A DNA stretch of 25,002 nucleotides from Eubacterium sp. (GCA_023663915.1 JAMPGN010000035.1:1-25002), one strand, 5' to 3'. Counted from the stretch's first letter, positions 16,049 to 24,414 are shown. Notes: generated by a model not told the origin, from the sequence alone. Program-made: numbers and translations.

Positions 16049-16943
16049 GGAGACAAGAAACTCATATATGGATTTCCTGAAGGGGATCGCGATCCTTTTG
16101 GTGATAGCCGGACATTCGATTTCTGATATCCATGGGATGGAGATGCTTTTTAATCTGATTTATTCTTTCCATATGCCGTTGTTGTTCTTTGTTTCTGGTT
16201 ATATTGAGGAGCAGAATGCGGCAAAATATGCGGGAAGGGAAAGACGGATGCTCTCAAGGAGGATGACCGGTCTGCTCCTTCCGTATTTAAGCTGGACAGT
16301 CATTGAAGCGGCAGGTTCTGATCGTCTGTGGGAGATGGGAATAGAGGGGTTTTTGCTCGAATTGTTTGGTTACGGAAGTAATGGGTTATGGTTTTTCCCT
16401 GTGTTGTTTGGATTGAAGATTATGCATGCTCTATACAGGGTTATTGCCGGTAAAATTGGTAAGGATACGATTGGGGCGGATATACTGCTTTTTGCTGGGG
16501 CGGAAATACTGACGGCGTTGCTTGCGGTATTGACGAGACAGCCATATATCGTTAATATGTTGAGTTATGCGATACCATATTTCTTTGCTGTTATATTAGT
16601 GAAGCATGAAGTGGTACAACGGCTGGTGGAAAGCGAGTGGCTGGCGGCGGGCGCGATAGCTGCCTATGCGCTGGTGTTCCCGTATTTTTCATTCTATGAT
16701 ACGCGTTGGATGACACAGGCGGTCAGGATCGGGTTGTCGCTTTGCGTCATTATCATATGCTGTAAATTTATGTATGGCAGGTTTGATGAGTGCAAGACAC
16801 AGTGGAGCAGGAATCGTTTCTATTCTGCAATCTGTATCTGCGGGGAAAATTCTCTGGCAATTTATGTGCTCCATGGATTTTTTATGAATTACAAAATTTA
16901 TTTTGGCATGATTGATCCCGCATTTTTCGTGTGGGGGGGGTAA
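16029..16943 (+). CDS. Membrane acyltransferase, AT3 family (third), cut short at a G8 tract
   Basis: As read, 304 residues. ATG 16029 (or the next codon) is preferred to the GTG at 16011 because GGAGGAGA (16015-16022) is the SD. YMDFLKGIAILLVIAGHS carries the helix-1 His; IYSFHMPLLFFVSGY and NGLWFFPVLFG are AT3 motifs of the fucose-4-O-acetylase-like group. After SLAIYVLHGFF and one more loop, the frame hits eight G bases (16933-16940) and stops at once at TAA (16941-16943), losing the final helix. One added G restores about 34 more residues with a proper last helix. So in this sequence the gene is off or encodes a shortened protein; in a 9-G state it would be normal. It overlaps DUF2304 by 20 bases. 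Confidence 0.85.
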   Translation: MMAESAEETRNSYMDFLKGIAILLVIAGHSISDIHGMEMLFNLIYSFHMPLLFFVSGYIEEQNAAKYAGRERRMLSRRMTGLLLPYLSWTVIEAAGSDRLWEMGIEGFLLELFGYGSNGLWFFPVLFGLKIMHALYRVIAGKIGKDTIGADILLFAGAEILTALLAVLTRQPYIVNMLSYAIPYFFAVILVKHEVVQRLVESEWLAAGAIAAYALVFPYFSFYDTRWMTQAVRIGLSLCVIIICCKFMYGRFDECKTQWSRNRFYSAICICGENSLAIYVLHGFFMNYKIYFGMIDPAFFVWGG

Positions 16944-17044
16944 TAGCTATTGTGCTGGCGTTTCCTGTTGCGGCGATGTGTATTGTGATTGCGAAAGTGA
17001 TAGGGGTATCTTCGTGGTGTAATAGGGTTTTGTTTGGAAAATAA
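16933..17044 (+). other. G8 homopolymer and out-of-frame 3' tail of the AT3 gene
   Basis: The 8-G run is followed in the other frame by an open tail to TAA at 17042-17044. It encodes VIAIVLAFPVAAMCIVIAKV, a hydrophobic helix, and then ends in LFGK, an ending I associate with AT3 proteins. This is the missing C-terminus. Either the tract is phase-variable by slipped-strand mispairing, or this copy is a frameshift mutation or read error. Confidence 0.75.
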
Positions 17045-17087
17045 CAGTGTTTTATATATATTGTTTGCAATGTGGGAATGAATGAAA

Positions 17088-17103
17088 ATTGAGAGAAGGG
17101 CAT
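17088..17103 (+). promoter_or_regulatory. Ribosome-binding element, copy 2 of the 16-nt motif
   Basis: Fits ATTGNGAGAARGGYAT. It includes AGAAGG, the SD for the following GT4. The ATG inside the motif (17102) is only 2 nt from the SD, so I favour the in-frame ATG at 17114. Confidence 0.5.
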
Positions 17104-17113
17104 GATTACTGAC

Positions 17114-18226
17114 ATGGACAGTATTGCAGTTGATTTGTTGTGGCTCCGCCCCGGCAAAGTCGGGGGGACGGAATTTTATATTAGGAATTTGTTAGATGGT
17201 TTTATACAGCTCGACAGGTCGTTTAAGCTTACCTTGCTCGTTTCAAAAGACAACCGTGAGACGTTCGAGCATTATACAAAAGACGCGAGGATTGCGCTTT
17301 TGGAGGCAGATGTGGTATCCGCAAATATTGCAGGGCGGATCTTGTGGCAGTTTTTTTTCCAGAACAGGTTATTGAGAAAGAATGGTCTGCGCAAGTGTTT
17401 TATACCGGTGTACTGCCGCCCGCTCTTTAACGGCGGCATCACTTATATTAATACGGTGCATGACCTGCAGGCGGCGCATTATCCCCAGTACCATCCTTTT
17501 CATGAGATCGCTTATTCCAAACTCTGCTGGTGGCTGGATGCCCGGTTTTCTAAAAAGATCGTGACGACGACTAATTATGTGAAATCGGATCTGATAGAGC
17601 GGTATCAGATCAAGGCGGATAAGATAGAAGTCCTTAATATCCCGGCAATGGTAGATTTAGATGAGACGGAACCATTTGAGGATGTCAGCCGAAAATTTCA
17701 TATTTCTGATGGGGGATATTATTACACGGTCGCGCAGATGATACCGCATAAGAATTTAGAGACTCTGCTCCATGTGATGATTGAATTAAGAAAAAGAGAG
17801 AGCGGTCTGCCGCTGCGTCTTCTGGTATCGGGTATTTCGGGCAATGCGACAGACAGTGTCAAGAACCTGATGAAAGAAAACCAGTTGGAAGACATTGTGA
17901 CGCTGACCGGTTTTATCAGCAATGAGGAGCGCAATACGCTGTACCGGCATTGCCGGGCGTTTCTGTTTCCGAGCATATTTGAAGGGTTCGGTATGCCGCC
18001 GGTTGAAGCGATGGCGTTCGATGCAGTTGTCATCACGACGGACAGGACCAGCATTCCGGAAGTGACTCAGGGCAAGGCAAATTATGTGGATGACCCATTT
18101 GACACGGATGCGTGGATACGGGTGATGGAATCGCCGGTAAAGAGAAACGATGAATTTGATCTTTCGATTTACAGCCGGGCGTATCTGGCAGAAAAATATA
18201 TGGATTTTCTGCAGGAGAACCTGTAA
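17114..18226 (+). CDS. Glycosyltransferase family 4
   Basis: About 370 residues. The start MDSIAVDLLWLRPGKVGG matches the usual opening of this GT4 subgroup; an ATG four codons earlier (17102) is possible but too near the SD. The C-domain begins near residue 200 with VAQMIPHKN; the E-x7-E motif is in PSIFEGFGMPPVEAMAF, followed by TDRTSIPEV. It is a GT-B, retaining-type enzyme acting in the cytoplasm on the lipid-linked glycan. A run of eight T (17351-17358) lies within Phe codons but leaves the frame intact. It follows the tail of the disrupted AT3 gene by about 70 nt and precedes the epimerase-like gene by 76 nt. Confidence 0.88.
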   Translation: MDSIAVDLLWLRPGKVGGTEFYIRNLLDGFIQLDRSFKLTLLVSKDNRETFEHYTKDARIALLEADVVSANIAGRILWQFFFQNRLLRKNGLRKCFIPVYCRPLFNGGITYINTVHDLQAAHYPQYHPFHEIAYSKLCWWLDARFSKKIVTTTNYVKSDLIERYQIKADKIEVLNIPAMVDLDETEPFEDVSRKFHISDGGYYYTVAQMIPHKNLETLLHVMIELRKRESGLPLRLLVSGISGNATDSVKNLMKENQLEDIVTLTGFISNEERNTLYRHCRAFLFPSIFEGFGMPPVEAMAFDAVVITTDRTSIPEVTQGKANYVDDPFDTDAWIRVMESPVKRNDEFDLSIYSRAYLAEKYMDFLQENL

Positions 18227-18279
18227 TGGTTGCGGGAACTGTATCGGAAAGGCATGAGCGCTGACGGACAGAACCGCAG

Positions 18280-18295
18280 ATTGCGAGAAGGGTAT
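18280..18295 (+). promoter_or_regulatory. Ribosome-binding element, copy 3 of the 16-nt motif
   Basis: Fits ATTGNGAGAARGGYAT and supplies AGAAGG about 10 nt before ATG 18303. As in copy 2, an ATG falls inside the motif (18294) too close to the SD to be the main start. GCATGA further upstream (18252) also occurs before the 4.4 kb spacer repeat. Confidence 0.5.
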
Positions 18296-18302
18296 GATAG
18301 CA

Positions 18303-19268
18303 ATGAGTAAAAAGAAAATACTGATCACCGGGTTTTCCGGTTTTGTGGGCAGGCATATGCTTGCGTACCTTCAGGAAAATGATAAAGATGTGGAAGTGTG
18401 CGGGATCGATATCAATCCGCCGGCATTTGACCTCAAGGAGTTTCATGAACTTGATGTGGCTTACCATACTGTGAACCTGCTTGAAACCAATGCCGTGAAA
18501 AATCTGCTTACTGTATTCCGACCTGATTATATCATACATCTTGCTTCATTCAGTAGTGTGGCATATAGCTGGAAATATCCGATAGAATGTTTTCAGAATA
18601 ATACCAACATTTTTTTAAATATTATAGCGGCTGTGCAGGAGCTGCACATGAAATGCAGGGTCTTATCGGTGGGGTCGTCAGAAGAGTACGGGAATGTGGG
18701 CGAAGCAGACCTGCCTTTGCGCGAAGACAGCAGTCTGCTGCCTTGCAGCCCTTATGCGGTTGCCCGCGTGGCACAGGAGATGCTGTCCCATGTCTACGCC
18801 GACAGCTATGGGGTGGATATCGTCATGACGAGGTCATTTAACCATATCGGTCCGTGGCAGGATACGCGTTTTGTCATACCGGGGTTTATATCGAGGATAA
18901 TGGCAATTAAAAACGCCGGGAAATCACACGGAACGATCGAGACGGGTGATTTGTCGATTGTCCGTGATTTTGTGGATGTACGTGATGTGGTGAGGGCATA
19001 TTACGATCTGCTGCTGCATGGCAAGTCCGGGGAACTGTATAATGTCTGTTCTGGAACAGGCAGCAGGTTATCGGATATTGTAGACAGGATTGCAGATATG
19101 TTGGAAATACAGATTGACACGGTGGTGAATCCGGAGTTTGTGCGCCTTAATGATAATCGTGTTATCGTAGGTTCCCATGAGAAGATCAGCAGGGATATCG
19201 GATGGAAACCGGTGATTCCGCTGGATGTGACGCTTGGGGATATGATTGATTATTACAAAACATTGTAA
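18303..19268 (+). CDS. Extended SDR sugar-nucleotide enzyme, GDP-6-deoxymannose reductase/4,6-dehydratase-like
   Basis: About 321 residues from ATG 18303. The N-terminal ITGFSGFVG is the GxxGxxG NAD(P)-binding motif. S125/S126 in VGSSEEYG and Y151 in SPYAVAR give the catalytic Ser and Tyr; the usual Lys of YxxxK is Arg (R155). TRSFNHIGPWQ resembles the RMD/GMD group, and LYNVCSGTGSRLSDIVD is the family C-terminal motif. It most likely makes a deoxy sugar nucleotide (GDP-D-rhamnose type) for the glycan, but the substrate is not certain and no partner GDP-mannose 4,6-dehydratase is in the window. This is the last gene of the higher-GC part. Confidence 0.82.
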   Translation: MSKKKILITGFSGFVGRHMLAYLQENDKDVEVCGIDINPPAFDLKEFHELDVAYHTVNLLETNAVKNLLTVFRPDYIIHLASFSSVAYSWKYPIECFQNNTNIFLNIIAAVQELHMKCRVLSVGSSEEYGNVGEADLPLREDSSLLPCSPYAVARVAQEMLSHVYADSYGVDIVMTRSFNHIGPWQDTRFVIPGFISRIMAIKNAGKSHGTIETGDLSIVRDFVDVRDVVRAYYDLLLHGKSGELYNVCSGTGSRLSDIVDRIADMLEIQIDTVVNPEFVRLNDNRVIVGSHEKISRDIGWKPVIPLDVTLGDMIDYYKTL

Positions 19269-19320
19269 GAAACAGAGAATTTATAATGAGCGGTATTATG
19301 AAGAAAGGGTAGATTTGTCC

Positions 19321-19965
19321 ATGGAAAAAATTATTTTGCTGGGATTTGGTGGGCATGCGAAAAGCGTAATCGATTGTATTGAACGTCAGGGTCAATATAA
19401 TATAATCGGATTTTTGGATAAAAAAGAACGTGAAAATGTATGTTATAGAGGCTATGAAGTAATAGGAGACGATGACAATCTGGATAGATTATATGGACAA
19501 GGCATAAGGAATGCTTTTGTAACGGTAGGTTTTTTAGGGCAGTCATCTGTACGTGATTGTCTATATGAAAGATTGAAGCAGATTGGTTTTCATCTTCCTA
19601 ATATTATTGACCCGACAGCAGTTGTGGCGGGTGATGTCATGATGGGTGAAGGAAATTTTATAGGAAAACTGGCAATGCTCAATGCGGATGCCAAAATTGG
19701 AAATATGTGTATCATAAACAGTGGTGCAAAAATAGAGCATGAGTGTCAGATAGGTGATTTTAGCCATATTTCCGTGGGAACAGTACTGTGTGGTCAAGTG
19801 ACTGTTGGGAAGAGGACTTTTGTGGGTGCGGGCGCTACTTTGCTTCAAGGCATTAGAATAGGAGACGACAGTGTCATTGCTGCGGGGATTACAATTAGGA
19901 AAAATGTGCAGAATCAAGAACTGGTATACGAAACAGGTAACAGAAGGATGAGGAGTTTGAAATAG
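19321..19965 (+). CDS. NeuD/PglD/LegH-type sugar acetyltransferase
   Basis: 214 residues. The start at 19321 gives the canonical opening EKIILLGFGGHAKSVID (Rossmann-like substrate domain, with His12), and GAAAGG lies 12 nt upstream. Residues about 95-200 are a left-handed beta-helix of hexapeptide repeats (VVAGDVMMGEGNFIG, KIGNMCIINSGAKIEH); H140 in IEH is the likely catalytic His, and the acetyl-CoA site is formed by VTVGKRTFVGAGATL. NeuD members O-acetylate sialic acid; PglD/LegH members N-acetylate a UDP-4-amino sugar. Two to four genes before NeuB- and NeuC-like enzymes, it belongs to nonulosonic acid synthesis. Which of the two reactions it does cannot be read from the sequence. The gene is clearly AT-richer than those before it. 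Confidence 0.85.
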   Translation: MEKIILLGFGGHAKSVIDCIERQGQYNIIGFLDKKERENVCYRGYEVIGDDDNLDRLYGQGIRNAFVTVGFLGQSSVRDCLYERLKQIGFHLPNIIDPTAVVAGDVMMGEGNFIGKLAMLNADAKIGNMCIINSGAKIEHECQIGDFSHISVGTVLCGQVTVGKRTFVGAGATLLQGIRIGDDSVIAAGITIRKNVQNQELVYETGNRRMRSLK

Positions 19966-19983
19966 ACAGGATGTTTTCTTGAT

Positions 19984-20943
19984 ATGATGAATAGGGATAT
20001 GGATGATTATTATAAAAAAGTAGAAATAAGTGTTGTTTTAGTGAATTATAATGGAAAAAAATATAATGATGCATGTATTACATCGATACTGAATAGCACG
20101 ATTGCGCAAAGCGTTCAGGTTGTTGTGGTCGATAATGCGTCCACGGATGATTCCTTGTCTTTGCTGAAGGATAAGTGGAGGAACAATAGGCAGGTGCATA
20201 TCATTGCGATGGATGATAATTATGGATTTTCCAAGGCGAACAATGAGGGTATTCGCTGGTCGATGGTACAGGGAATCGATTATTATCTTCTTCTTAACAA
20301 CGATACGGAAATTGAACCGGATACGATAGAGAGTATGTTGCATTTGGGGCAGGAGACAGGGAGTATTGTTGTTCCGAAAATTTTATATGCTGACAGAAGA
20401 GATATGATTTGGTGCGCGGGCGGAATGTTTTCACCTGTGATTAGGAAATCGATTCAAAGTGGATTAAATCAGATAGATAATGGACAGTTTGACGTAAGCG
20501 GCAAGTGTCAGTTTGCTAACGGGTGTGCGTTTCTTTTGTCAAGACAGATTGTAGAGAAGATAGGATTTCTCGATGAACGCTTTTTTCTTTATTATGAGGA
20601 TGTGGAGTACAGTATGCGGGCGGCAGCAAATGGGGTAGTAGTTCAATATTTAGCAAAAGCGGTCGTCTATCATAAAGTGAATGGTTCTACCGGGGGAAAT
20701 GAGCGTCCTGCGAATGCCTATTATATTACGAGAAACTGGCTGTTGTGTAATAGTCTGCATATGCGTGACGCAAAGGATGCAGGCGGAAAAATGCGGTTTA
20801 TGTTATTTATAATTTATTTTGGTTTCAATCGGTTCGCATGGTTGTTTATCTGGTTTTTGCAGGGGAAAAGAAAAATGTGTGGGGCGGTAGTCAAGGGAAT
20901 TGTGGATTTTTGTATGGGAAAATATGGAAGAAGCGTCTGGTAA
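19984..20943 (+). CDS. Glycosyltransferase family 2 (rhamnosyltransferase-like)
   Basis: 319 residues. GT-A motifs: ISVVLVNYNGKKY, VVVDNASTDDS, NYGFSKANNEGI, the D-x-D-like LLNNDTEI, and FFLYYEDVEYSMRA. This is the WbbL-type layout of inverting GT2 enzymes that often use dTDP-rhamnose, though the donor cannot be read off. The last 60 residues have one strongly hydrophobic stretch (FMLFIIYFGFNRFAWLFIW), suggesting membrane attachment. Start at 19984 is uncertain: in-frame ATGs at 19987 and 19999 also precede the domain, and the SD (ACAGG) is weak. It lies inside the nonulosonic acid module. Confidence 0.9.
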   Translation: MMNRDMDDYYKKVEISVVLVNYNGKKYNDACITSILNSTIAQSVQVVVVDNASTDDSLSLLKDKWRNNRQVHIIAMDDNYGFSKANNEGIRWSMVQGIDYYLLLNNDTEIEPDTIESMLHLGQETGSIVVPKILYADRRDMIWCAGGMFSPVIRKSIQSGLNQIDNGQFDVSGKCQFANGCAFLLSRQIVEKIGFLDERFFLYYEDVEYSMRAAANGVVVQYLAKAVVYHKVNGSTGGNERPANAYYITRNWLLCNSLHMRDAKDAGGKMRFMLFIIYFGFNRFAWLFIWFLQGKRKMCGAVVKGIVDFCMGKYGRSVW

Positions 20944-20996
20944 AAAGATGAAGTCTTATTGTGGTAAAGTGAGAATAGGAGACAGACTGGTAAATC

Positions 20997-21995
20997 ATGG
21001 GTAAAGTGTTTATTATTGCGGAAGCCGGAGTAAATCATAATGGCGATATAGAAATAGCAAAGAAACTGGTTGATGCGGCAGTAGCTGCAGGCGCAGATGC
21101 AGTCAAATTTCAAACATTCCGCGCGGAAACCCTTGTGTGCAAAGATACAAAAAAAGCGGAATATCAGATGAAAACTACAGAAAAAACAGAATCGCAGTTT
21201 GATATGCTGAAAAGATTGGAATTAACGCCGGATATGCATCAGCAACTGATTGATTATTGTAATTCTAAGCATATTATGTTTCTGTCAACGCCGTTTGATG
21301 AAGACAGCATGGAATTTCTTGTAAAATGCGGAATTGATATGATAAAGATTCCTTCTGGTGAAATAACGAATTATCCTTATCTGGCGAAAGCAGGCAGGAC
21401 GGGGAAGAAGATTATCCTTTCATCCGGAATGAGTTTTCTTGATGAGATCAGGAATGCAGTAGCAGTCTTGCGTGATAATGGAAGTGAAGATATCACAGTG
21501 CTTCATTGCAATACTGAATATCCGACGCCATTTTGCGATGTAAATCTGCGAGCAATGCTGCAGATTCAAGATGAACTCAGAGTGCCGGTCGGGTATTCGG
21601 ACCACACGGTTGGAATTGAAGTTCCGATTGCTGCAGTGGCAATGGGAGCGGCAGTCATTGAAAAGCATTTTACTTTAGACAGGAACATGGAGGGGCCGGA
21701 TCATAAAGCAAGCCTTGAGCCAGATGAACTAAAGGAGATGGTATATGCGGTGCGGAATATTGAGCAGGCATTAGGCAACGGTGTAAAGGAACCATCGGAT
21801 TCGGAAATAAAGAATCGTGATGTGGCACGAAAAAGCCTTGTGGCAAAGAAAGATATCAGCAAGGGTGATATTTTCACAGAGGAGAATTTAACTGCCAAAA
21901 GACCGGGAAATGGAGTGTCTCCTATGAAATGGCGGGAAGTTTTAGGTACAGCGGCAGTTTGTGATTTTAAAAAGGATGAATTGATTGAATTATGA
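20997..21995 (+). CDS. neuB: Nonulosonic acid synthase (NeuB/LegI family)
   Basis: 332 residues, the usual length. A TIM-barrel domain condenses phosphoenolpyruvate with ManNAc (or a diacetamido-trideoxy hexose) to give a nine-carbon acid. Motifs: AEAGVNHNG, AVKFQTF, LSTPFDEDS, IPSGEI, HCNTEYPTP, GYSDHTVG (199-206) and AVIEKHFT (E222-K-H224, metal and PEP site). The C-terminal SAF/antifreeze-like domain (about 270-332) has LVAKKDISKGD and ends LGTAAV near the tail. The HCNTEYPTP form fits NeuB/LegI rather than PseI. The choice between Neu5Ac and legionaminic acid depends on genes further downstream. It overlaps the next gene by ATGA. Confidence 0.92.
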   Translation: MGKVFIIAEAGVNHNGDIEIAKKLVDAAVAAGADAVKFQTFRAETLVCKDTKKAEYQMKTTEKTESQFDMLKRLELTPDMHQQLIDYCNSKHIMFLSTPFDEDSMEFLVKCGIDMIKIPSGEITNYPYLAKAGRTGKKIILSSGMSFLDEIRNAVAVLRDNGSEDITVLHCNTEYPTPFCDVNLRAMLQIQDELRVPVGYSDHTVGIEVPIAAVAMGAAVIEKHFTLDRNMEGPDHKASLEPDELKEMVYAVRNIEQALGNGVKEPSDSEIKNRDVARKSLVAKKDISKGDIFTEENLTAKRPGNGVSPMKWREVLGTAAVCDFKKDELIEL

Positions 21996-23170
21996 ATATT
22001 TTAGTTATAGCGCATGAGAGTCGGTTGGGAGGCGCCAATTTGTCAATGCTTGGAATCATAGATGAGATGGCGGACAGGCATAATTTTTCGGTAGTAGTAC
22101 CCATTCAAAAAGGGTTCATGGTGGAAGAGTTGAAAAAGAGACAAATCCCTGTCTATTACAGACATTCTTTTTGGTGGATGCTTGCGCAGGAAGCGACTCC
22201 CAGAAGAACCTTTATAAAGAAGATGGTCTATAAGATATTGTGTCTTAATAATTATTTTTGCGCATTTAGCTTGAAAAAGATTGTAAAGAGAGAAAACATA
22301 GATATTATCCATACAAATTCCAGTGTAATGAATACAGGCGGGATTTTATCACGTATGACGGGAGTGCCACATGTATGGCATATACGAGAGTTTGCATTAA
22401 AAGGATTGGGATTTTTCCCAGTGTGGAACTACCGCAAATTATGTGCTTATATTAATGATCACAGTGATAAGGTTATAACGATTTCCAAGGCGATTGCAGA
22501 AGAATTTGAAGATAAAATTTTGCCGAAAAAGTTAAAAGTAGTCTATAATGGCGTAGGCGGCGAAAACTGCAGGCAGAAATTTGATGTTAAAAGAAGCGGC
22601 GACACAGTGGAATATTTGATCAGTGGCAGGAATAATCCTGAAAAAGGGTTGGATGAGGCAATTCGGGCTGTTGCATTGTTGGTGAAGGAAGGATATCGGA
22701 ATCTGCATCTTTCTATGGCTGGGACAGAGCCGGCGGATAATTTAGAAAAACTGATCGACGAACATCATATCAGGGATTATGTTTCGTATCTGGGCATGGT
22801 AAAGGACATGCCGGCATTGCGTCAGAAAATGGATATTGAACTGGTGTGTTCCGTGTGTGAGGGATTCGGCAGGGTGACGGTAGAAGCAATGATGAGTTCT
22901 AATCCAGTGATTGGCGCGGATACAGGTGGAACTCCGGAACTGATACGGAATGGTGAGAACGGATATTTGTACCACAAGGGAGCGGTGGAAGATCTGGCGC
23001 GGAAAATGAAGATTTTTCTGGATCATCCTGAGCAGATTAGAGTGCTTGGCGATAATGGATTTACATGGAGTACGAAAATGTTTACCCAGAAGCGAAATGC
23101 GGAAGGGATAGAGAAGGTATATTTGGAAGTATTAGCCGGAAAGAAGAGAGGATATAAAGAATTTTCTTAA
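21992..23170 (+). CDS. Glycosyltransferase family 4
   Basis: 392 residues, GT-B fold. N-domain: ILVIAHESRLGGANLS and DIIHTNSSVMNTGG; IREFALKG is in the acceptor side. C-domain from about residue 195: ISGRNNPEKGLDEAI, then the E-x7-E motif in SVCEGFGRVTVEAMMSS and TGGTPELI. It starts within the NeuB stop codon (ATGA), so its translation is coupled to NeuB. Its place between synthase and epimerase genes suggests it acts on the same repeating unit, but GT4 enzymes are not the known sialyl-/legionaminyltransferase families, so it probably adds another sugar. Confidence 0.9.
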   Translation: MNILVIAHESRLGGANLSMLGIIDEMADRHNFSVVVPIQKGFMVEELKKRQIPVYYRHSFWWMLAQEATPRRTFIKKMVYKILCLNNYFCAFSLKKIVKRENIDIIHTNSSVMNTGGILSRMTGVPHVWHIREFALKGLGFFPVWNYRKLCAYINDHSDKVITISKAIAEEFEDKILPKKLKVVYNGVGGENCRQKFDVKRSGDTVEYLISGRNNPEKGLDEAIRAVALLVKEGYRNLHLSMAGTEPADNLEKLIDEHHIRDYVSYLGMVKDMPALRQKMDIELVCSVCEGFGRVTVEAMMSSNPVIGADTGGTPELIRNGENGYLYHKGAVEDLARKMKIFLDHPEQIRVLGDNGFTWSTKMFTQKRNAEGIEKVYLEVLAGKKRGYKEFS

Positions 23171-23185
23171 GAATGAGGTGGAAGA

Positions 23186-24388
23186 ATGTCAAAGAGATTG
23201 GCGGTTGTGACGGCGACGAGAGCTGAATATGGGATATTAAAAAATGTGATTGATAAGATAGAGAACTCTGACCAGCTTGAACTGTGCCTTATGGTGACGG
23301 GAACCCATCTTGTCGCGGAATATGGGATGACTGTAAAAGAAATCGAACAGGATGGGTATCCGATCGCGGAAAAAATCGATATTCTTCTTGCTTCTGATAT
23401 GCCGGTATCAATTTCTAAGACAATGGGACTTGCCATGATTTCTTTTGCGGAAGCTTTTGAAAGACAAAAACCGGATTGTCTGGTGGTACTTGGTGATCGG
23501 TATGAGATATTGTCTGTGTGTAGCGCGGCTATGAATGCAGGTATTCCGATTGCGCATATTTCCGGCGGAGAAACAACACAAGGGGCGATTGACGAGAGTA
23601 TACGGCATTGCATTACCAAGATGAGCCACCTGCATTTTTGTGCATGTGAGACTTATCGAAAACGTATTATCCAGCTTGGAGAAGAGCCGGAGAGAGTGTA
23701 TAATTTCGGTGATGTCGGTGTTGAATCAGTCAAGAAGATTTCTGAAATGACTAAGCCGGAACTGGAGCAGTCGATCGGTTTTTCCTTAGACAGACCATAT
23801 ATGAGCGTTACATTTCATCCGGTCACTTTGGAAGTAGAGGAGGTGGAATGCCAAATGCGCGAATTGCTTCATGCACTGGCAGACTTTGGGGATATGAAAT
23901 TTGTATTTACTAAAGCAAATGCAGATGCGGGAGGGCGGAAGATCAACCGATTAATCGATGCTTTTGTATCAGAGCATGATAATTGTATAGCCTTTGCGTC
24001 GCTTGGAATCAAGCGATATGTGAATCTGTTGAGATTTTCTGACGGGATCATAGGGAATTCTTCGAGTGGCATCAGAGAAGCGCCGGTGCTTGGAATCCCC
24101 ACAGTCAATATCGGAAATCGGCAAAAGGGAAGACTGCAGGCAGACAGTGTTCTAAACTGTGCTCCTAAGAAAGAGGAGATTGTTAGGGCAATCAAAGAAT
24201 CACTGACAAAAGAGTTTCGGGAACATGCCCGGCATACGGTTAATCCTTATGGAGATGGAAACGCTTCGGAAAGAATTGTACGGACGATTGCAGAGTATTT
24301 GTATCAGAACAAGATTTGTCTGGAGAAAAAGTTTTACGATGTGCCATTTGATATAGGGAATGATAAATTGACAGACGGAGGAGAATGA
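23186..24388 (+). CDS. neuC: UDP-GlcNAc-type 2-epimerase, hydrolysing (NeuC/LegG family)
   Basis: 400 residues, normal for the family. It converts a UDP-HexNAc to free ManNAc (NeuC) or a UDP-diacetamido sugar to the 2,4-diacetamido-trideoxy-mannose (LegG), the substrate of the synthase gene upstream. Motifs: VVTATRAEYG at the N-terminus, VLGDRYE, GGETTQGAIDE (127-137), FHPVTLE (from 210), and NSSSGIREAP (from 291), all typical of the hydrolysing class. GAGGTGG lies 5 nt before the ATG. The end overlaps a possible ATGA start for the next gene. NeuC versus LegG is unresolved from this sequence. Confidence 0.9.
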   Translation: MSKRLAVVTATRAEYGILKNVIDKIENSDQLELCLMVTGTHLVAEYGMTVKEIEQDGYPIAEKIDILLASDMPVSISKTMGLAMISFAEAFERQKPDCLVVLGDRYEILSVCSAAMNAGIPIAHISGGETTQGAIDESIRHCITKMSHLHFCACETYRKRIIQLGEEPERVYNFGDVGVESVKKISEMTKPELEQSIGFSLDRPYMSVTFHPVTLEVEEVECQMRELLHALADFGDMKFVFTKANADAGGRKINRLIDAFVSEHDNCIAFASLGIKRYVNLLRFSDGIIGNSSSGIREAPVLGIPTVNIGNRQKGRLQADSVLNCAPKKEEIVRAIKESLTKEFREHARHTVNPYGDGNASERIVRTIAEYLYQNKICLEKKFYDVPFDIGNDKLTDGGE

Positions 24389-24414
24389 TAGGGTTAGGTA
24401 TCGGAGGATCGGTT

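Noticed and set aside
17351..17358. Run of eight T within the GT4 gene as a second phase-variable tract
   Set aside because: The frame is intact through it and it codes for Phe residues in a plausible position; without length variants there is no support.
18227..18307. Open frame of about 27 codons directly after the GT4 stop, suggesting readthrough or a nonsense mutation
   Set aside because: The GT4 already has a normal length and ending; a run this long without a stop is expected fairly often by chance.
19282..19287. TATAAT, a possible -10 box before the NeuD-like gene
   Set aside because: No acceptable -35 at 16-18 nt upstream (TTGTAA is at only 13 nt) and the region is AT-rich, so chance occurrence is likely.
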